Assembly (NCBI GenBank): GCA_012931725.1
Contig: CM022948.1
Coordinates: 108,973,781-109,037,780 of the forward strand
Direction: 5' to 3'
From: Litsea cubeba
Lineage: Eukaryota > Streptophyta > Magnoliopsida > Laurales > Lauraceae
Length of the DNA: 64,000 nucleotides
Shown here: positions 11,334 to 23,230 of the stretch, one piece after another
Layout of the letters: each line of letters opens with the position of its first letter
Position numbering within the stretch: position 1 is the first letter of the stretch
The notes under the pieces: model-generated
Told to the model about the DNA's origin: nothing
Seen by the model: the letters and a program-made list of their open reading frames with translations, nothing else
Database searches by the model: none
Position numbers and translations under genes: made by a program

Positions 11334-12883
11334 AGCTGGAGTGCTATCCTCAAATGTTCTTCGTGCTCTCCTTTGGTCTTGGAATACACCAAAATATCAT
11401 CAATAAACACCACTGTAAACTGATCCAAATACTCCGCAAATATTTTGTTCATCAATGCCATGAAAACTGCCGGTGCATTAGTCAAACCAAATGGCATCAC
11501 TAGAAACTCATAGTGTCCATATCTTGTCCGAAATGTTGTTTTTGGTACATCTGAATCTCTAACTCTCAACTGATGGTAGCCTGACCTCAAATCAATCTTC
11601 GAAAAGTAAGCAGCTCCTTGCAACTGATCAAACAATTCATCTATCCTTGGCAATGGATATTTGTTTTTTATGGTCACTTGGTTCAATCTTCTATAGTCAA
11701 TACACATTCTCATGGAACCATCCTTCTTCTTCACAAACAAAACTGGTGCTCCCCACGGTGACACACTAGGTCTCACGAAACCTTTGTTCAAAAGTTCTTG
11801 CAATTGCATCTTCAACTCTCCTAATTCTGCCGGGGCCATTCTGTAAGGTGCGATAGATATCGGAGCAGTCCCCGGTAATAACTCAATAGTGAAGTCTATC
11901 TCTCTAATGGGTGGCAATCCTGGTATCTCCTCCGGGAAAACATCCGGAAACTCACAAACAATTGGAATCTCCTCCACCCCTTGGGACCGTTTATCCTCCG
12001 TGATAAACGCCAAATAACCCTCACAACCACTTTTTAGAAGCCTATCAGCCTTCAACGCTGAAATAAACCCTGCACCAGAATTACTCCTCTCTCCCTGAAA
12101 CAACACCCCTGCTTGGGTCTCCTCTAACTTAAAAGTTAAGGTCTTATGGAAACAATCCATAGTAGCATGGTATCCTGCTAACCAATCCATCCCTAGGATG
12201 ACATCAAAATCCTGCATCTCCAATAAAATGAGATCTGCTGGTAATACTACTTCTCCTATCATGACTGGACAACTAGGGTAAAAAGTTCTACAAACAACTT
12301 CCTTACCTAAAGGGGTAGTCACAGTCAAAATGAAACTCAATTCTCTAGCATGCATATCAATCAACTTAGCAAATTTTGGAGATAGGAATGAGTGAGTAGA
12401 ACCAGGGTCAAACAAAACCTTAGCATCAAAACCACAGACGAGAAGTGTACCTTCCACTACATTGCCTTCAGCCTCTGCATCAGCTCTATTGACAGCATAG
12501 AGTTGTGCCCTTTGTGGTGGCCTGTTTTGTCCTTGCTGTTGCCTGCCTTGTGGTGCATTCCGGTTCTGATTCTGAGGACGCTGATTCTGATTTTGATTCT
12601 GCCCTTGCTGACGGGCCGGTTGTTGCTGTTGTTGTTGTGGCCTAAACTGTTGCTGAGGTGCCTGTTGTTGTAGTGGCCTTGCTTGATTCTGAACTACTAA
12701 TGCATTCTGAGGTGGTGCCTGACGTTGTACTCCTTGTTGCTGTCTATTCTGTCTATCTGGCCTTGGGCAATCCCTCATTTGGTGGTCCAATGAACCACAT
12801 CTAAAACATGCTCCCGTGATAGAACGACATTGGGCATTCCCATGATGTTTCCCACAATGGATACAAGCACCCGGATTTTGCAC
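11330..12883 (-). pseudogene. Chromovirus gag end, protease and reverse transcriptase
   Basis: Open frame of 517 codons. It starts in the gag zinc knuckles (CIHCGKHHGNAQC, CFRCGSLDHQMRDC). A Gln/Asn/Arg-rich linker follows to about residue 120, then the aspartic protease with FDPGSTHSFLS in place of the usual D-S/T-G triad (Pro at position 2), then RT with YRMAPAELGELK, CIDYRRLNQVTIKNKYPLPR, FSKIDLRSGYHQLRV, FLVMPFGLTNAPAVFM and the catalytic FIDDILVYS. It stops at LRIALQL because of a one-base deletion. Confidence 0.92.
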
Positions 12884-13846
12884 ATTTTGCTCTTGTCTTG
12901 GCCTCTTATTCTGATTGTTCCTTTGTTGATAGTTCTGCTATTGGCCTTGACCCTTTCCTTGGTTCTTGATAATCTTGTTGTGGAAGTTCTCAAATTTGTA
13001 TGCTCTCTTGACAGCTTCTTCAAAGGTAACGGGTGGTACAACCCCGGTAGCATCCCTCTCAATAATCGGGTGAAGTCCCTCAAGGAACTTGGTTATCTTT
13101 TTCTCCTCTGTGTCTACTAACTCCGGTGCATACCTTGACAGTCTCTCAAATTTGGTGAGGTATTCGAGGACTGTCAAGTTTCCTTGCACAAGTTGCTGAA
13201 ATTCTACTGCCTTTTGTCTCTTGACATGTGTAGGTACATATTTCTCTCCAAACTGTCTCTTGAAGCTAGCCCAAGCTTCTGCATCGCCATTGTTCTATAT
13301 TCTGCCCTGACGGTCTTCCACCAAATATCTGCTAAACCAACAAACATAGAGGCTGCAAGCTGCACACGTTCTAGACCGGTACATATGAATATCTCAAATA
13401 TGTTTTCGGTGTGTTCAAGCCAATCATCTGCTGCCATTGGATCCTCAGTCCCCAAAAATTCTTTCGGTCCTCTCTTCTGAACCGCTCATACAACACATTA
13501 GGATCATTCCCTCTAACATTCACCGGACCAGGTGTGCAACTGGGATTGGTTCCGGTCTCCTCTCCAATATCCCCAACAACTGTGCCTGCATTTGAGCTAT
13601 CTCCCTAGCATGATCCTCGTCCTTCTTAAGCATCTGTTCTTGCAATCTGGTCTGTGTCTCATATGCTTGTGCTTGGAGCCTAGCCTGATTTTCATTGGCC
13701 TGGCGTTGTTGGTCTATCATAGCCTGCATCATCTGTTGGAATTGGTTCTGCATATTGTTGTCCTGAAGTTCCTCTGTACTAAGCCCTGCACTCTCGCTAT
13801 TACTGGCAATGTGATTACTGTTTGCTGTTCTTTTGCGAGGTGGCAT
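12884..13846 (-). pseudogene. Chromovirus gag, frameshifted
   Basis: Starts MPPRKRTANSNHIASNSESA at 13,846, with a Gln-rich helical stretch. It continues in other frames with EDPMAADDWLEHTENIF (about 13,450), the typical retrotransposon gag core (LAASMFVGLADIWW), KYVPTHVKRQKAVEFQQL and VQGNLTVLEYLTKFERLSRY (13,189-13,130). Indels near 13,525, 13,460 and 13,290 shift the frame, and a TAG near 12,938 (a Gln codon by context) cuts the last junction. Upstream in-frame ATGs to 13,876 exist but MPPRKR is the better start. Confidence 0.85.
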
Positions 13847-13982
13847 AACGCTGCAAAACAAATTGTTAGCACACATAAATCAAGTACAGGGTGGTCACAC
13901 ATTGCTCACACGATTCTATCTAACGAATCCTCGCCACGTACTTAAGATTTCTAGTTCTTTTAATTGCCTGAAACATGTCCCG

Positions 13983-13993
13983 CTCTGATACCC
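13983..13993 (-). other. Primer binding site of chromovirus
   Basis: Four bases after the 5' LTR end (13,998) the minus strand reads GGGTATCAGAGCGGG. Eleven bases match the complement of the initiator-Met tRNA 3' end; the usual first T is G. Confidence 0.75.
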
Positions 13994-15653
13994 GTCCTGT
14001 CGCGACCCCGGACCGAAAGGGGAAGGATCCGAGTCCGGGAGTCGGGACGGTGGGTGGTGATGCCGCGCCACGTGCATCTCTTTGGCTAAACCGCACACGG
14101 AATTAAAAGAACATTTATCCGTGCACGTGATTTCCCACAGGGTTCCGCGGTGAGGATTTTCTTTACACATCATCTCACATGTAACCATATCAAACATATT
14201 TTCAAGATTGCGGAAGCGTGTAGCAAACCATATTAGTACTATTCAATTCCATAAGCAAGACTGATTTATGATTAACATAACAAGATATCATAATGAGCAA
14301 TGATCAAGCATATTTTCCCCAAAAGTAAAGTTAAGTATAATTACAAAATATCAGTTGATTAATACCCCCAAAATAACGGTCAACAAAGACCGTACAACCA
14401 AGTGGAATCTAAAACAAAGATATCAAGTTCCCAAAGTGTATCGTCCTCAAGGCAAAGCCGAATGTCTACATGACATCATCGGCTTGCCACGCAATCACTC
14501 GTTGCGGTTCACCGACCGCCTCCTCTGGCTACTCCTCAATGGCAATAAGCTCGGGACCTGAGTACCAAAATAAATGGATCAGACACGACGGTCTGGAAGG
14601 TGGGTGAAAAGATATGACGATAATAAAACAATGATACTATGCAAGAGTTAAGAAAACTTGTGAGTAAATAATGAACTTCATAAAAGATGATATATCATTT
14701 TAAAAGAGGCACATATGCAATAAATCATGTAAGGTAACAAGGATTTGGAAACTGTCAAGATGGCAACCACACAAAGCTATATCCTCTCTCACTGAAGTGA
14801 AGAGAGCGCATACCCTAACAGGATCATTGACCTCAGTCACACGAGGTGAGGAGGAACAACGATAAATATTATAATATACATATATATATATACTCTGCGG
14901 GACCACGGTAGCGAACCGGGTAAAAACTCTGCACATTCCAGACTGCAGCTGACTATCAGGAGGGGAAGGAACCCCAAGTCGGTAGATCAAACCGACGAGG
15001 TCGTCCAAGCTCAGTGGTGCCGACTCATAGGTCAAATACGATAAATCAAATCATATGCATAATGAAGAACGGGGTGCCATAGGCACAAATACACATCCAT
15101 CTCAAGTCGCCATATACAAGTTAGCAAAAGCTAAACACCTCACTTCTAGTATTCTTGGGACGGTCTAGTCATATCGAGTTGGTTTGAAATCCCAAAATAA
15201 GAGTTAGGTTGAAAATTAGATACAATTAGTTTTCCATACTTTTACAGGCCAACAATGGGGTTTCTAGAATTGAAACAGTGCGAATAGGGTCCCGTATGTC
15301 GGTTATGATGAAATTTTGGTACTCTTTAAGAGTTAGGGACATTCCGGGTCCTTATACACATTGATCAATCTAGAAAACCTCATGGAGTTTCCATGATGAG
15401 GTTCTTCCTTCCTTCGGACTTCATATAATGCCTTACCCATCCTTGAATAGCATTGGGCCTCCAAACAATACCTCCACACTACAGCCCTTCACAATATACC
15501 CCAATCTTTCATGGGTTTGAATGCATCATTATAGGTTCAATGTCTTCAAATAAGAAGATAAGGGATAGAGCTGAATTGGACTTGAGTATGGCTTGGAATG
15601 AATCTGGAAATTAGTCTCACAATTCTCCTATTTTACAGTTTATCTCATTTCAG

Positions 15654-15877
15654 TCCGATCGATCGGACTCCTTGGCCGATCGATCGGTCCTGAATTTGCT
15701 TCCAGTTATTACAGTCCGATCGATCGGACCTGATGGGCGATCGATCGGTCCTGAGAACCCTCTCAGTTATTTACAGTCCGATCGATCGGACCTGACGGGC
15801 GATCGATCGGTCCTGAGAACCCTCTCAGTTATTTACAGTCCGATCGATCGGACCTGACGGGCGATCGATCGGTCCTG
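15654..15877. repeat. Four-copy palindrome array (5' LTR)
   Basis: Sibling of 7,587-7,811. The first period is 61 instead of 62 because one T is missing near 15,709; the others are 62. Confidence 0.93.
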
Positions 15878-16579
15878 TAGCGAATTTCACCCATTTGGTT
15901 GAATTCTTCTCTTGTCCAACTCCAATCCATTTCCTTTCTTTCCCCTTCTTCCATACATATTTTCACCAACAATTGGGCTATTCCTTGGCCTCATTATCTC
16001 ATCAAATCATCATTCAAAATCAATAAGACTAAACCACCAAACATAATAAATCAATAAAACCATCAATGAAGACAAATCAAGATCTTTGCAGGAAACATAA
16101 TAAAACACATGAAAATCATTTCATCCACTTGCCTTGGGTCCAATTGCAAATCAATTGAGCTCTAATCACCTCTTAGGCCCACAATCAAACACCTATACAC
16201 AAAACCCCCAAATCAAACCCTAGATTATCAAAATCCAAGTAAAACAAGACGGAATTTTCCAATAATTGAAATAGAGCTACCCTAGGGCTAAACAAACAAG
16301 ATTATAAACCTTTAAGAAAATCACTTACAAGGAAGTTCTTCAAAAAGCAAGGTGTTGTCCAAAGCAAGTTTGGAGTGGGCGGTTTTCTTCAAAAATGGTG
16401 TCAAGACGAAGGCCTTGAGAAGAGGAAGAAGATTATAGTCTCTAACCTTCCATTAGCACTAGCTTAGTGGGGGATTGAAGATGAAGAGGCAAGAAAAGGT
16501 AAGGGAAAACCCTTAGGGCTGGGATTTCTCTTCTCCTCTAGGGTTTTTGCCAGAAATGGGAAAAAGAAGAAGAAGCTTT

Positions 16580-16589
16580 CTATATATAG
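16580..16589 (-). promoter_or_regulatory. TATA box of chromovirus 5' LTR
   Basis: CTATATATAG about 510 bases into the LTR on the minus strand. It would drive the genomic transcript. Confidence 0.6.
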
Positions 16590-17093
16590 TAAGTGGGAGT
16601 GGGGCCCACAACTTAAAGAACTTCTCGGGCTCAAAACATGGTTTTCGGGGCTTCAAACGAATTCGACGAAGAAGACAAAGTTGATCGGAAAAATTTCTAG
16701 TTTCCAAAAAGTATATGTTTTGTACATTTTGGCGACATTGAAATCGGTGTCCAGATTTTGGGTATAAAGACCATTTTGCCCTCAATTAGTGAAAAATCAG
16801 GTTTAAGGTCCTTGAATGAAAACGATGTCAACAAGAAAGTTATAGGGATTAATAAGATAAGTCCAATGGGGTTAAAATCATGATTCTTGGAAATCATCGG
16901 TAAACCCCCAATCTCACACAATTCGTAACAAGAACCCCCAAAGGGTCCCACAAATAAAAAGGCTCTCCAAATTCCCCAAAGCTATTATAAAAGCTATTCT
17001 AACCCCCAACTAATCCAAAAACCACTAAACACACTTAAACTAAAACACAACTCAAACAACTCTAAACGAGGTCTCTCGGGTCGGGGTCTTACA

Positions 17094-17183
17094 GCGTCTA
17101 TCGATGGTTCAAAGTCATCAGAACCCTGTGGCAAGTCAGCTGACAAAAAAAAAAAATGTGTTAGCAAACCGAGTCACAAACTC

Positions 17184-17214
<31 letters not shown>

Positions 17215-19945
17215 AGCAAAAGAAGTCGTACCAATTGGAGATTCTGGATTTACTCCAGAGTCCCTCGGTTCTTCTTCAGGTGCCTCAACAGGATCCATCA
17301 CCACGTCATCGGTTGGGACCTCAGGCATCACCAAGTCTTCCTCTGCTAAAAAAAAAGAAAAGCAGAAAACAAGAAGCAAATCATAACATGGAAAAAAATC
17401 CCATGAAAAGAAATGGAAAGAGAAAAAGGAAGAATCATACCTTCACCGACGGTCTCTTCTCCTCGGCTTCTCTTCTCTGGAGGCTCGTCAGCATCCACTG
17501 GCACATCCTCATTGATAGTAAGAGGAACTTCCAAGTTAGGAGAGTCCTCATGCTGCCCCTTGCTGCGATGATGACTCCTCCTCCTCTTACCTCTGCGGGC
17601 TCGCTTCTTAGAGGAACCTGCCCCGCTGTCAGAGTCAGGTTTGCCACTCGACTCCTCACTAGATGGTCTGCTCTTGCCAGTAGACTCCACGGAAGCTTGC
17701 CTCTGTGCCGCTTGCATCCAAGCGCCAAGTTCGGCTTCCTCCTGTTGTAGCTGCTCCAAAGCCTCATCAGGTATCTCTTGAACAGCTTCAGAACCGATGA
17801 CGCCCTGGTCACCGAGAAAGCCTATCTTGTGCTTCTCTCCAGAAAGGAAGGCCCAAACTTCCTCTCGCCGGATGCCATCCGACTTTCCAAGGCCCTTTCC
17901 AGATGCCAGCTTCACATCAAGCTCCTTCTTGGAAAGCCCCCGATATGCCGAAAAGCTCTCCGCGAACCACTTCGCAAAGCCGGCAGTCCGGGAAGTCAGC
18001 AACACAGGATAAGAAATCATGGCTGTAGTGTCTTCAGCACTATAGAAAGCCCATGCATTTCTCTCGTCCTGTAAGCCTCCAAAGCGCTTCACCATGCTTG
18101 AAGGCGCTCCAACAACGCCTTGAGAAAAGCCCAGCTGCAAAGCAAAGCGAGAGGGTACATACGGCTGGATGTCGACGAAAAGATGTCTGCGGTACACCAT
18201 CGTGCCGACACGTATGCTGAAAAGCCACTCTCTCTCTGCATTTGTCAAGGAATAATGCCTTCCCGACCCCGCCCTGGTAGAGTCTCGGGAGGCACCAAAA
18301 TCAAAAGCCTTCTTCCGCAACTCCGGAGAAAGCTTCACTGAAGACTGCCCCATCTCGACGTCCCTGAACCGTCGGATCCTCATGCGGGCAAACAAAAGTG
18401 ATTCGGACACGGCTTTGCCCTTAGCCAGTCGAATCATCAGAGGATCATCATCCTAAGCAGCACCCAGCCGATGGAAGCCAGGACAGTGGTATACATACCA
18501 CGAATAAAAGATATGGGCTGAAAATACCCTATTCATGGGAAGCCCAAGCCGAACCAGAAAAGCAGCAGCCTGCAGTTCGGTACACAGGTAGGAGTAAAGA
18601 GCTGGCACCAAAGCAAGCTGCTCTCCAAACGCCATCTGACAAGCCGGGAAAATACAATGCGGCCTGATGTGCGTTCCATCTCCTCCAGCAAAAACAGCCT
18701 CACCAAGCCAATAAGTGAGGTAAACAGCGAGATCTCTTCGCAGTGCAATGTCAGGACATATGGCGTTTGTACTTGCACAGAAATCTCTCAACTCTTCTTG
18801 CATGGCCAAGATCTTCTTTGGATCCTGAGCTCCGACTTCCTGGGTCACGCTATCAGAAGACTCCCTACTATCAAAAAAGTTGGGGAATGAAGAGCTAAAA
18901 CTCTTCCAACTGCTGGATCTAACTTTCAAACCCCCCTTCTCCTTCAAAAAATCATAGAAGGCGACGAGCTGAAAGTATAGAAGCCTAAACTCCTCAGACT
19001 GCCCCTCGAGGACGCTGTCAATCGGCATAAACTCCTCATAGAGCTTGCCGAGGATAGGCAATCCGGTAATAGCGCTCAGCTCCTTCAAAGAAAAACCAAT
19101 CTCACCATTCGTCACAACGAAGGTATTGGTTTGGGGGAGGAATGACTCCAGCATAGCCATGAAGGCCTCGTCGGAAAAGATCACGGTCTCCCTAAAGGCG
19201 CGGACCGCTTCAAAAATCCCGGCTTCCTTCAAAACGGCGCCACCAATCAGCAGGACGCGATCAGTCCACGACTTCCACTCGGAGTCAGCATTGAAGCGGC
19301 CACGAAGTCGGAAAGGCTTGATCCAATTGCTGCCGTCACCACTGAAAATACCAAGGCCCACCGGTCTCAAATCGACCGACGGATAATCAAAGCCCTGGTA
19401 GCCGCTGGATGGCATCAACAGGTCCATATCAACAGGCGACCTCTCCGTATATCCAGGAGAACCGCCAACAAAAACCCCGGTCTTGATTACATTTGTCCTT
19501 CTCACCCAGCTTGGAGGATCTTCCCTCTTAGGGCACGTGGGGGCAAGGCTCAGAATCGAGACGGTGCGATCAAACGTCGACCGGGTAGCAACAGTCTTCT
19601 TCTCACCATCTGCTGTGAAGGAAAACTGAAAACATCTCCTCTGGTATGTCATGTCATCAGGGACTGCATCACCAAAGAAGAAGGTAGGCTTGGGCAAAAC
19701 GCTCTGATCTTCCATCGCCATGGACGACTGCTTACCATGATCTTATAGAATTCCTCTCCCTTGAGAGCAATCAGTCGCTGCCTCATCTCATCTCTGTTGA
19801 GGGAGTCGCACTCTTCCAGATTTCTCTCAACATACTGGACCTTCTCAAAAGCCTGCTGAACGGCCGGATTAGAAGATCTAGAAGATCGACGAGGTACGCT
19901 TGTAGCAGGCTCTTTATCCTTGTTCGCTCGCTCTGGAGGAACCAC
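17094..19945 (-). pseudogene. Antisense plant-mobile-domain-like gene, 5' and middle exons
   Basis: Minus strand. One exon-like frame, 19,945-19,736 (VVPPERANKDKEPATSVPRR ..), has an acceptor TTTTCAG and a donor GTAAGC. A long frame then starts at 19,721 and runs to 17,441, broken by one in-frame TAG (18,453-18,455). Its N-terminal ~420 residues include ELSAITGLPILGKLYEEFMP, resembling plant mobile domain (aminotransferase-like) proteins. The second part has an acidic/Ser-rich stretch and a basic SKKRARRGKRRRSHHRSK, a likely nuclear signal. Splices 17,441|17,345 and 17,232|17,139 keep frame through AEEDLVMPEVPTDD to ADLPQGSDDFEPSID, where the chromovirus cuts in. The 19,945 exon is in a different frame from the 19,721 ORF. 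Role unknown; best read as a Tat extra ORF. Confidence 0.65.
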
Positions 19946-19949
19946 CTGA

Positions 19950-20600
19950 AAAGGATGGAAAAGAAAAAGATCAAACATCAAAATGACAGAATCTCGCTAA
20001 AAAAAATCTGGCGAAATTTTGACATGATGACGGGGCAATTCCGAAGAAAAGGAACTATCCCGAAAGAAATAAGAAAGCTTGAAGATGGGCTCAACATCGC
20101 TGCGAGCTCCGAAACTCCAAACTTTCGAAACCTCAAAGTCTCCGCAAAATCAGGAAGGGCTCAACATCACTGCAAGCTCCAAGTTCCAAAATTTGCGAAA
20201 ACTTTCAGGTATGCTATCACATCATGCTACAAATTTAATTTACAAATTGAATGCATGCATGAACATCTTGGTTTGCGAAAAAAATGCATTATCATGATGA
20301 GCAAAAAAAAAGAAAAGAAACTTTCTCTAAAAAAAAAAGAGGGGAAAGAAAACAAAAAAAAAAGAAAAGAAACTTTCTCTAAAAAAAAGGGGGGGAAAGA
20401 TAACAAAAAAAAAAGAAAAAAAAAAGAGGGCTGGCCCACAGGCCACGTGGCCGTACGGCCAGATCCGTACGGATCTGTCCGTACGGCCCACACAAAAAAA
20501 AAAACAAAAAAACATGAAAAAAAAAAGAAAAGAAAGCAAAAAAAAAAAGAAAGAACTTTATTTTTCCTACAATGGAGTTTTCTTGAAAAAAAAAAAGGAG
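19950..20600 (-). other. A-rich region, probable intron of antisense gene
   Basis: Holds A-rich runs (AAAAGAAAGAAA type) and the palindrome cluster at 20,441-20,487. No conserved coding sequence; all ORFs are Lys/Phe low-complexity artefacts. Confidence 0.5.
20441..20487. repeat. Cluster of CCGTACGG palindromes
   Basis: Overlapping self-complementary words GGCCACGTGGCC (20,441-20,452), GGCCGTACGGCC (20,449-20,460), AGATCCGTACGGATCT (20,461-20,476) and TCCGTACGG follow each other with no spacer, as a GC-rich island in A-rich DNA. Confidence 0.9.
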
Positions 20601-20607
20601 AACTTAC

Positions 20608-20617
20608 TTGAAGCCAT
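20608..20617 (-). other. Possible first coding exon of the antisense gene
   Basis: Minus-strand ATGGCTTCAA immediately followed by a donor-like GTAAGT, 122-131 bases downstream of a TATA box. Joining it directly to the 19,945 exon does not give the expected frame, so the start remains uncertain. Confidence 0.35.
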
Positions 20618-20738
20618 TGATGGAGAAGAAGAAGAAAACTCTTGAAGATCTTGAAGAAGAAGAACTCTTGGTCTTGAAGCCCTCTTGAGATTATTGCAAA
20701 AGAAAGTAATAAGAGCAAGAGATCCAACCTTCTCCTTG

Positions 20739-20748
20739 CTTTTATAGA
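20739..20748 (-). promoter_or_regulatory. TATA box upstream of antisense gene
   Basis: Minus strand CTATAAAAGC in the context CTCCTCTATAAAAGCAAGG, about 122 bases before an ATG with a good splice donor. It suggests the antisense gene has its own promoter. Confidence 0.55.
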
Positions 20749-20825
20749 GGAGAGCAAACCAAAGAAGGAAAGAAGAAAGAGGTAAGTGTTACTAATTAGT
20801 AACCTTACCAAAAGAAAGAGATTAG

Positions 20826-21030
20826 AAAGATTCTTTCCCAAAAGAAAGATATCTTGAAGGATTTTCTCCCAAAAAGAAATCTATGACGGATTCTTTCCCA
20901 AAAGAAAGATATCTTGAGATATTCTATCCCAAAATAAAGGGATCATGAGAGATTCTCTCCAAGTAAAGATATTCTTAGATATTCTCTATCCAAATGAGAT
21001 ATTTTTGGATATTCTTTATAAAAATGACAC
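20826..21030. repeat. Degenerate repeats of GATTCTTTCCCAAAAGAAAG type
   Basis: About six drifted copies of GATTCTTTCCCAAAAGAAAG followed by ATATCTTGA, period roughly 30-40 bp, upstream of the antisense TATA box. The core ATTCTTT..AAAGAA is partly self-complementary. Confidence 0.6.
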
Positions 21031-21315
21031 CATATGAGATCTAAGCCATTTCAAAAGCTTAAGGTCCCATGGGTTAGCCCATATGAGCCAGGTTTGACCA
21101 CCTAGGCATAAAAAAAAAAAAAAGAAATTTTTTTTGGGCTTTTAGTCAAAGAGAAATCCCTCTTACCAAGAGCATACAAAAATGGTTCCATGCCTCTTTT
21201 GAGTTGATTGGACCATACAAAAGAAAATTCCAAGCCCCATGAGCTTCCAAAAATCAAACCATCCAGCCTCATCTACCAAATTGAGCCAAATTCTTGAAAT
21301 TGACATTCCATCAAA

Positions 21316-21545
21316 CCAAATCCTGGTCCCCTAACTTGCCACATACAGCCTGTTAGGTCACAAGACCAAAACCAAAAACCAAAACCTGATCCCCTAACTT
21401 GCCACATACAGCCTGTTAGGTCACAAGATCAAAACCAAAATTGATCCCCCAACATTCCACATACAGCTTGTTGGGTCACACGATCAAAACCAAACCCGAC
21501 CCCCTAACCTGCCACATATAGCCTGTTAGGTCACAAGGTCAAAAC
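21316..21545. repeat. Four-copy tandem repeat, period about 55-60 bp
   Basis: Units contain CCCCTAACTTGCCACATACA, then GCCTGTTAGGTCACAAG, then an A/C-rich linker. Copies 3 and 4 are more diverged. They lie just before the Tat polypurine tract. Confidence 0.85.
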
Positions 21546-21758
21546 CCAAATCCACATCCCTGATGTCATCTTCAAAACTTTGCCTCAAGATGGTACGTGA
21601 TCCCTTTCACTACCATAAAATTCCCCTGGAAGCTCAAAAGGCTACAAATACCAAAAAGAAAGACTGCTCAAAGACTCTTGGTCAAGTCACAGGCTCTCCT
21701 TCAAAAATCTCTTCGAGGCACATCGACTACAAAAGTTAAGCAACTCGTCGCTGTACCT

Positions 21759-21770
21759 CGAGGGGGCATT
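21759..21770 (+). other. Polypurine tract of the Tat element
   Basis: CGAGGGGGCATT directly precedes TGTTGACACC. GAGGGGGCA before the 3' LTR is typical for Tat-lineage elements. Confidence 0.75.
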
Positions 21771-22497
21771 TGTTGACACCAAAAATGTCACTTTGCCTTT
21801 TCAAGATCCAAAGAGCTACATGAAGTCGCAACCTGCCATGAATAGGCAATGCCGCTTCCAAAAATCAAATCTTGTCAGAATCAAACAAAAACTGCAAGAT
21901 TCTTCCAAACAGCCAAAAGAGGAGTACACAAGAAGTTTCGGGCCATTTCAAAATCATTTGGCCTAACTTTGCTTCTCCGACAGCTGAAAAGGAGCTCTCG
22001 GCGGCAAAGCTCTCCGGGACCATGGTTTCCAAGACAGAGCCTATGGATCATCTTAAAATGACTCCAATAGGTTCCCTGTCAAATTTCAAGTCAATCGGAC
22101 ATCGGTTGACCGCACATCAAGCCGCGACATCTTCATCGCGACAAAAAGCAAGTCTACAGGTGATAGGACCCCAAACGGCTTCAAAACTCAAGCAAAAGCC
22201 TATGGTTGGTCTTACTTATTGCTCAGGAGGCTTCACACCAAATTTCAGGTCATTCCGACATCGTTTGGCCCAGTTTCAGCTTCTGACGGAAAATCGGCAG
22301 CTCTGCGCGACAAAGTCTTCGGCTTTCTCAGGAAATTGGAAACTTTGCAAAATAAAATGCAAGGATTCTCATCAGGTTTCCTACAAAGAAATCAGGCCAA
22401 TAAATGGTGAAAATGTCAAGGAAAAGTACAGGAGAAAAAAGAATCGAAGAAAAGCAAAAACGGACGCAAAACGGGACACGAAAGGGGGAAAACCCCC

Positions 22498-22565
22498 CAG
22501 GGTCGCAGACCCCTGCGACCCTGGGCCAGGGTCGCCGGCGACCTTGGAACCCGGGGTCGCCGGGA
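22498..22565. repeat. GC-rich hairpin block in Tat 3' LTR
   Basis: CCAGGGTCGCAG (22,498-22,509) pairs perfectly with CTGCGACCCTGG (22,513-22,524) across four bases. It is followed by the near-perfect palindrome CCAGGGTCGCC/GGCGACCTTGG (22,526-22,547). Confidence 0.9.
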
Positions 22566-23221
22566 AAGCCCCGGAAACCCCTGTTTTCGCCGTTTTTTCG
22601 CGATTCGAAGAGCCCAGCCTCTGGTACTTTCCAAAATTCATGCTTTTGAGACACCAAGTCCTCTGACATCCGTCCAAAACACGGGTCAATCATCAAGAGT
22701 ATCGAAAACAATATTGATCGCCACCCGGTCAACCAAAAAAAGTGTGCTTTCTACCCGACCGATCGAGAAATCGACAGGACAGATGGCACCGACCCGCTGT
22801 TGGCAACAAACACCTGAAATTACATGATCATCTGATGTCGATCTACATGAAGATCCATCGATGATCATCAACAGAAGAATCCCAAAAGACGTGGCACGGC
22901 CCGCGACTCTTCAGCTGCTCGGCGACCACTTAATGCGATTAATTGACTAGCTTTATTACAGTCATTAATCCATTTCTTTGGACGGCCCAATCAGAAGCAA
23001 GCATTCGGGAGTTACAAGTCAAGAGATTCATGGCATTTAACCCATGAAACTCCTCCCATCATGGCGATTAAAGGCGATTAAATGCCCTCAATCTCCTCCG
23101 GCCAATCAGAAGCCAAGAAAAAGGAGTTACAAAATAAACAATTCAATTTTGTAACTCCTCCCATTATGCGGCTTAATGACAATAAAAGCCCATAAACCCA
23201 CCTAAAATGCTACCTAAAAGC

Positions 23222-23230
23222 CTATAAATA
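23222..23230 (+). promoter_or_regulatory. TATA box of Tat 3' LTR
   Basis: CTATAAATAGGAGGGC about 1.45 kb into the LTR, followed by a leader-like purine-rich sequence; a typical LTR promoter. Confidence 0.7.

Larger units (their letters stand above)
5880..17093 (-). mobile_element. Chromovirus (Tekay/Del-like Ty3/gypsy), nested, nearly complete
   Basis: Minus-strand order: 5' LTR (13,998-17,093), PBS like initiator-Met tRNA (GGTATCAGAGC), gag, protease, RT, RNase H, integrase with chromodomain, polypurine tract (9,032-9,048), 3' LTR (5,932-9,031). The LTRs differ by only scattered changes and small indels, so insertion is recent. Gag-pol carries few lesions. LTR length near 3.1 kb, a C-terminal chromodomain and an LTR start TGTAAGACCCCGACC fit the Tekay/Del clade. 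It interrupts the antisense gene of the Tat element. No target-site duplication is found: a 52 bp copy of the leader lies beyond the 3' LTR instead (5,880-5,931). Confidence 0.92.
13998..17093 (-). repeat. Chromovirus 5' LTR (3,096 bp)
   Basis: Same termini as the 3' copy and near-identical throughout, including 62 bp palindrome units (15,654-15,877) and TATA (16,580-16,589). The flank after 17,093 is GCGTC, inside an exon of the antisense gene; no matching duplicate is found at the other end. Confidence 0.93.

Noticed and set aside
20227..20841. Minus-strand ORF of 204 codons and plus-strand Lys-rich ORF
   Set aside because: Products of A/T homopolymer runs in a probable intron.
21872..22689. 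ORFs of 264 and 134 codons in the Tat 3' LTR
   Set aside because: GC-rich block of the LTR with no recognised domain; overlapping frames on both strands.
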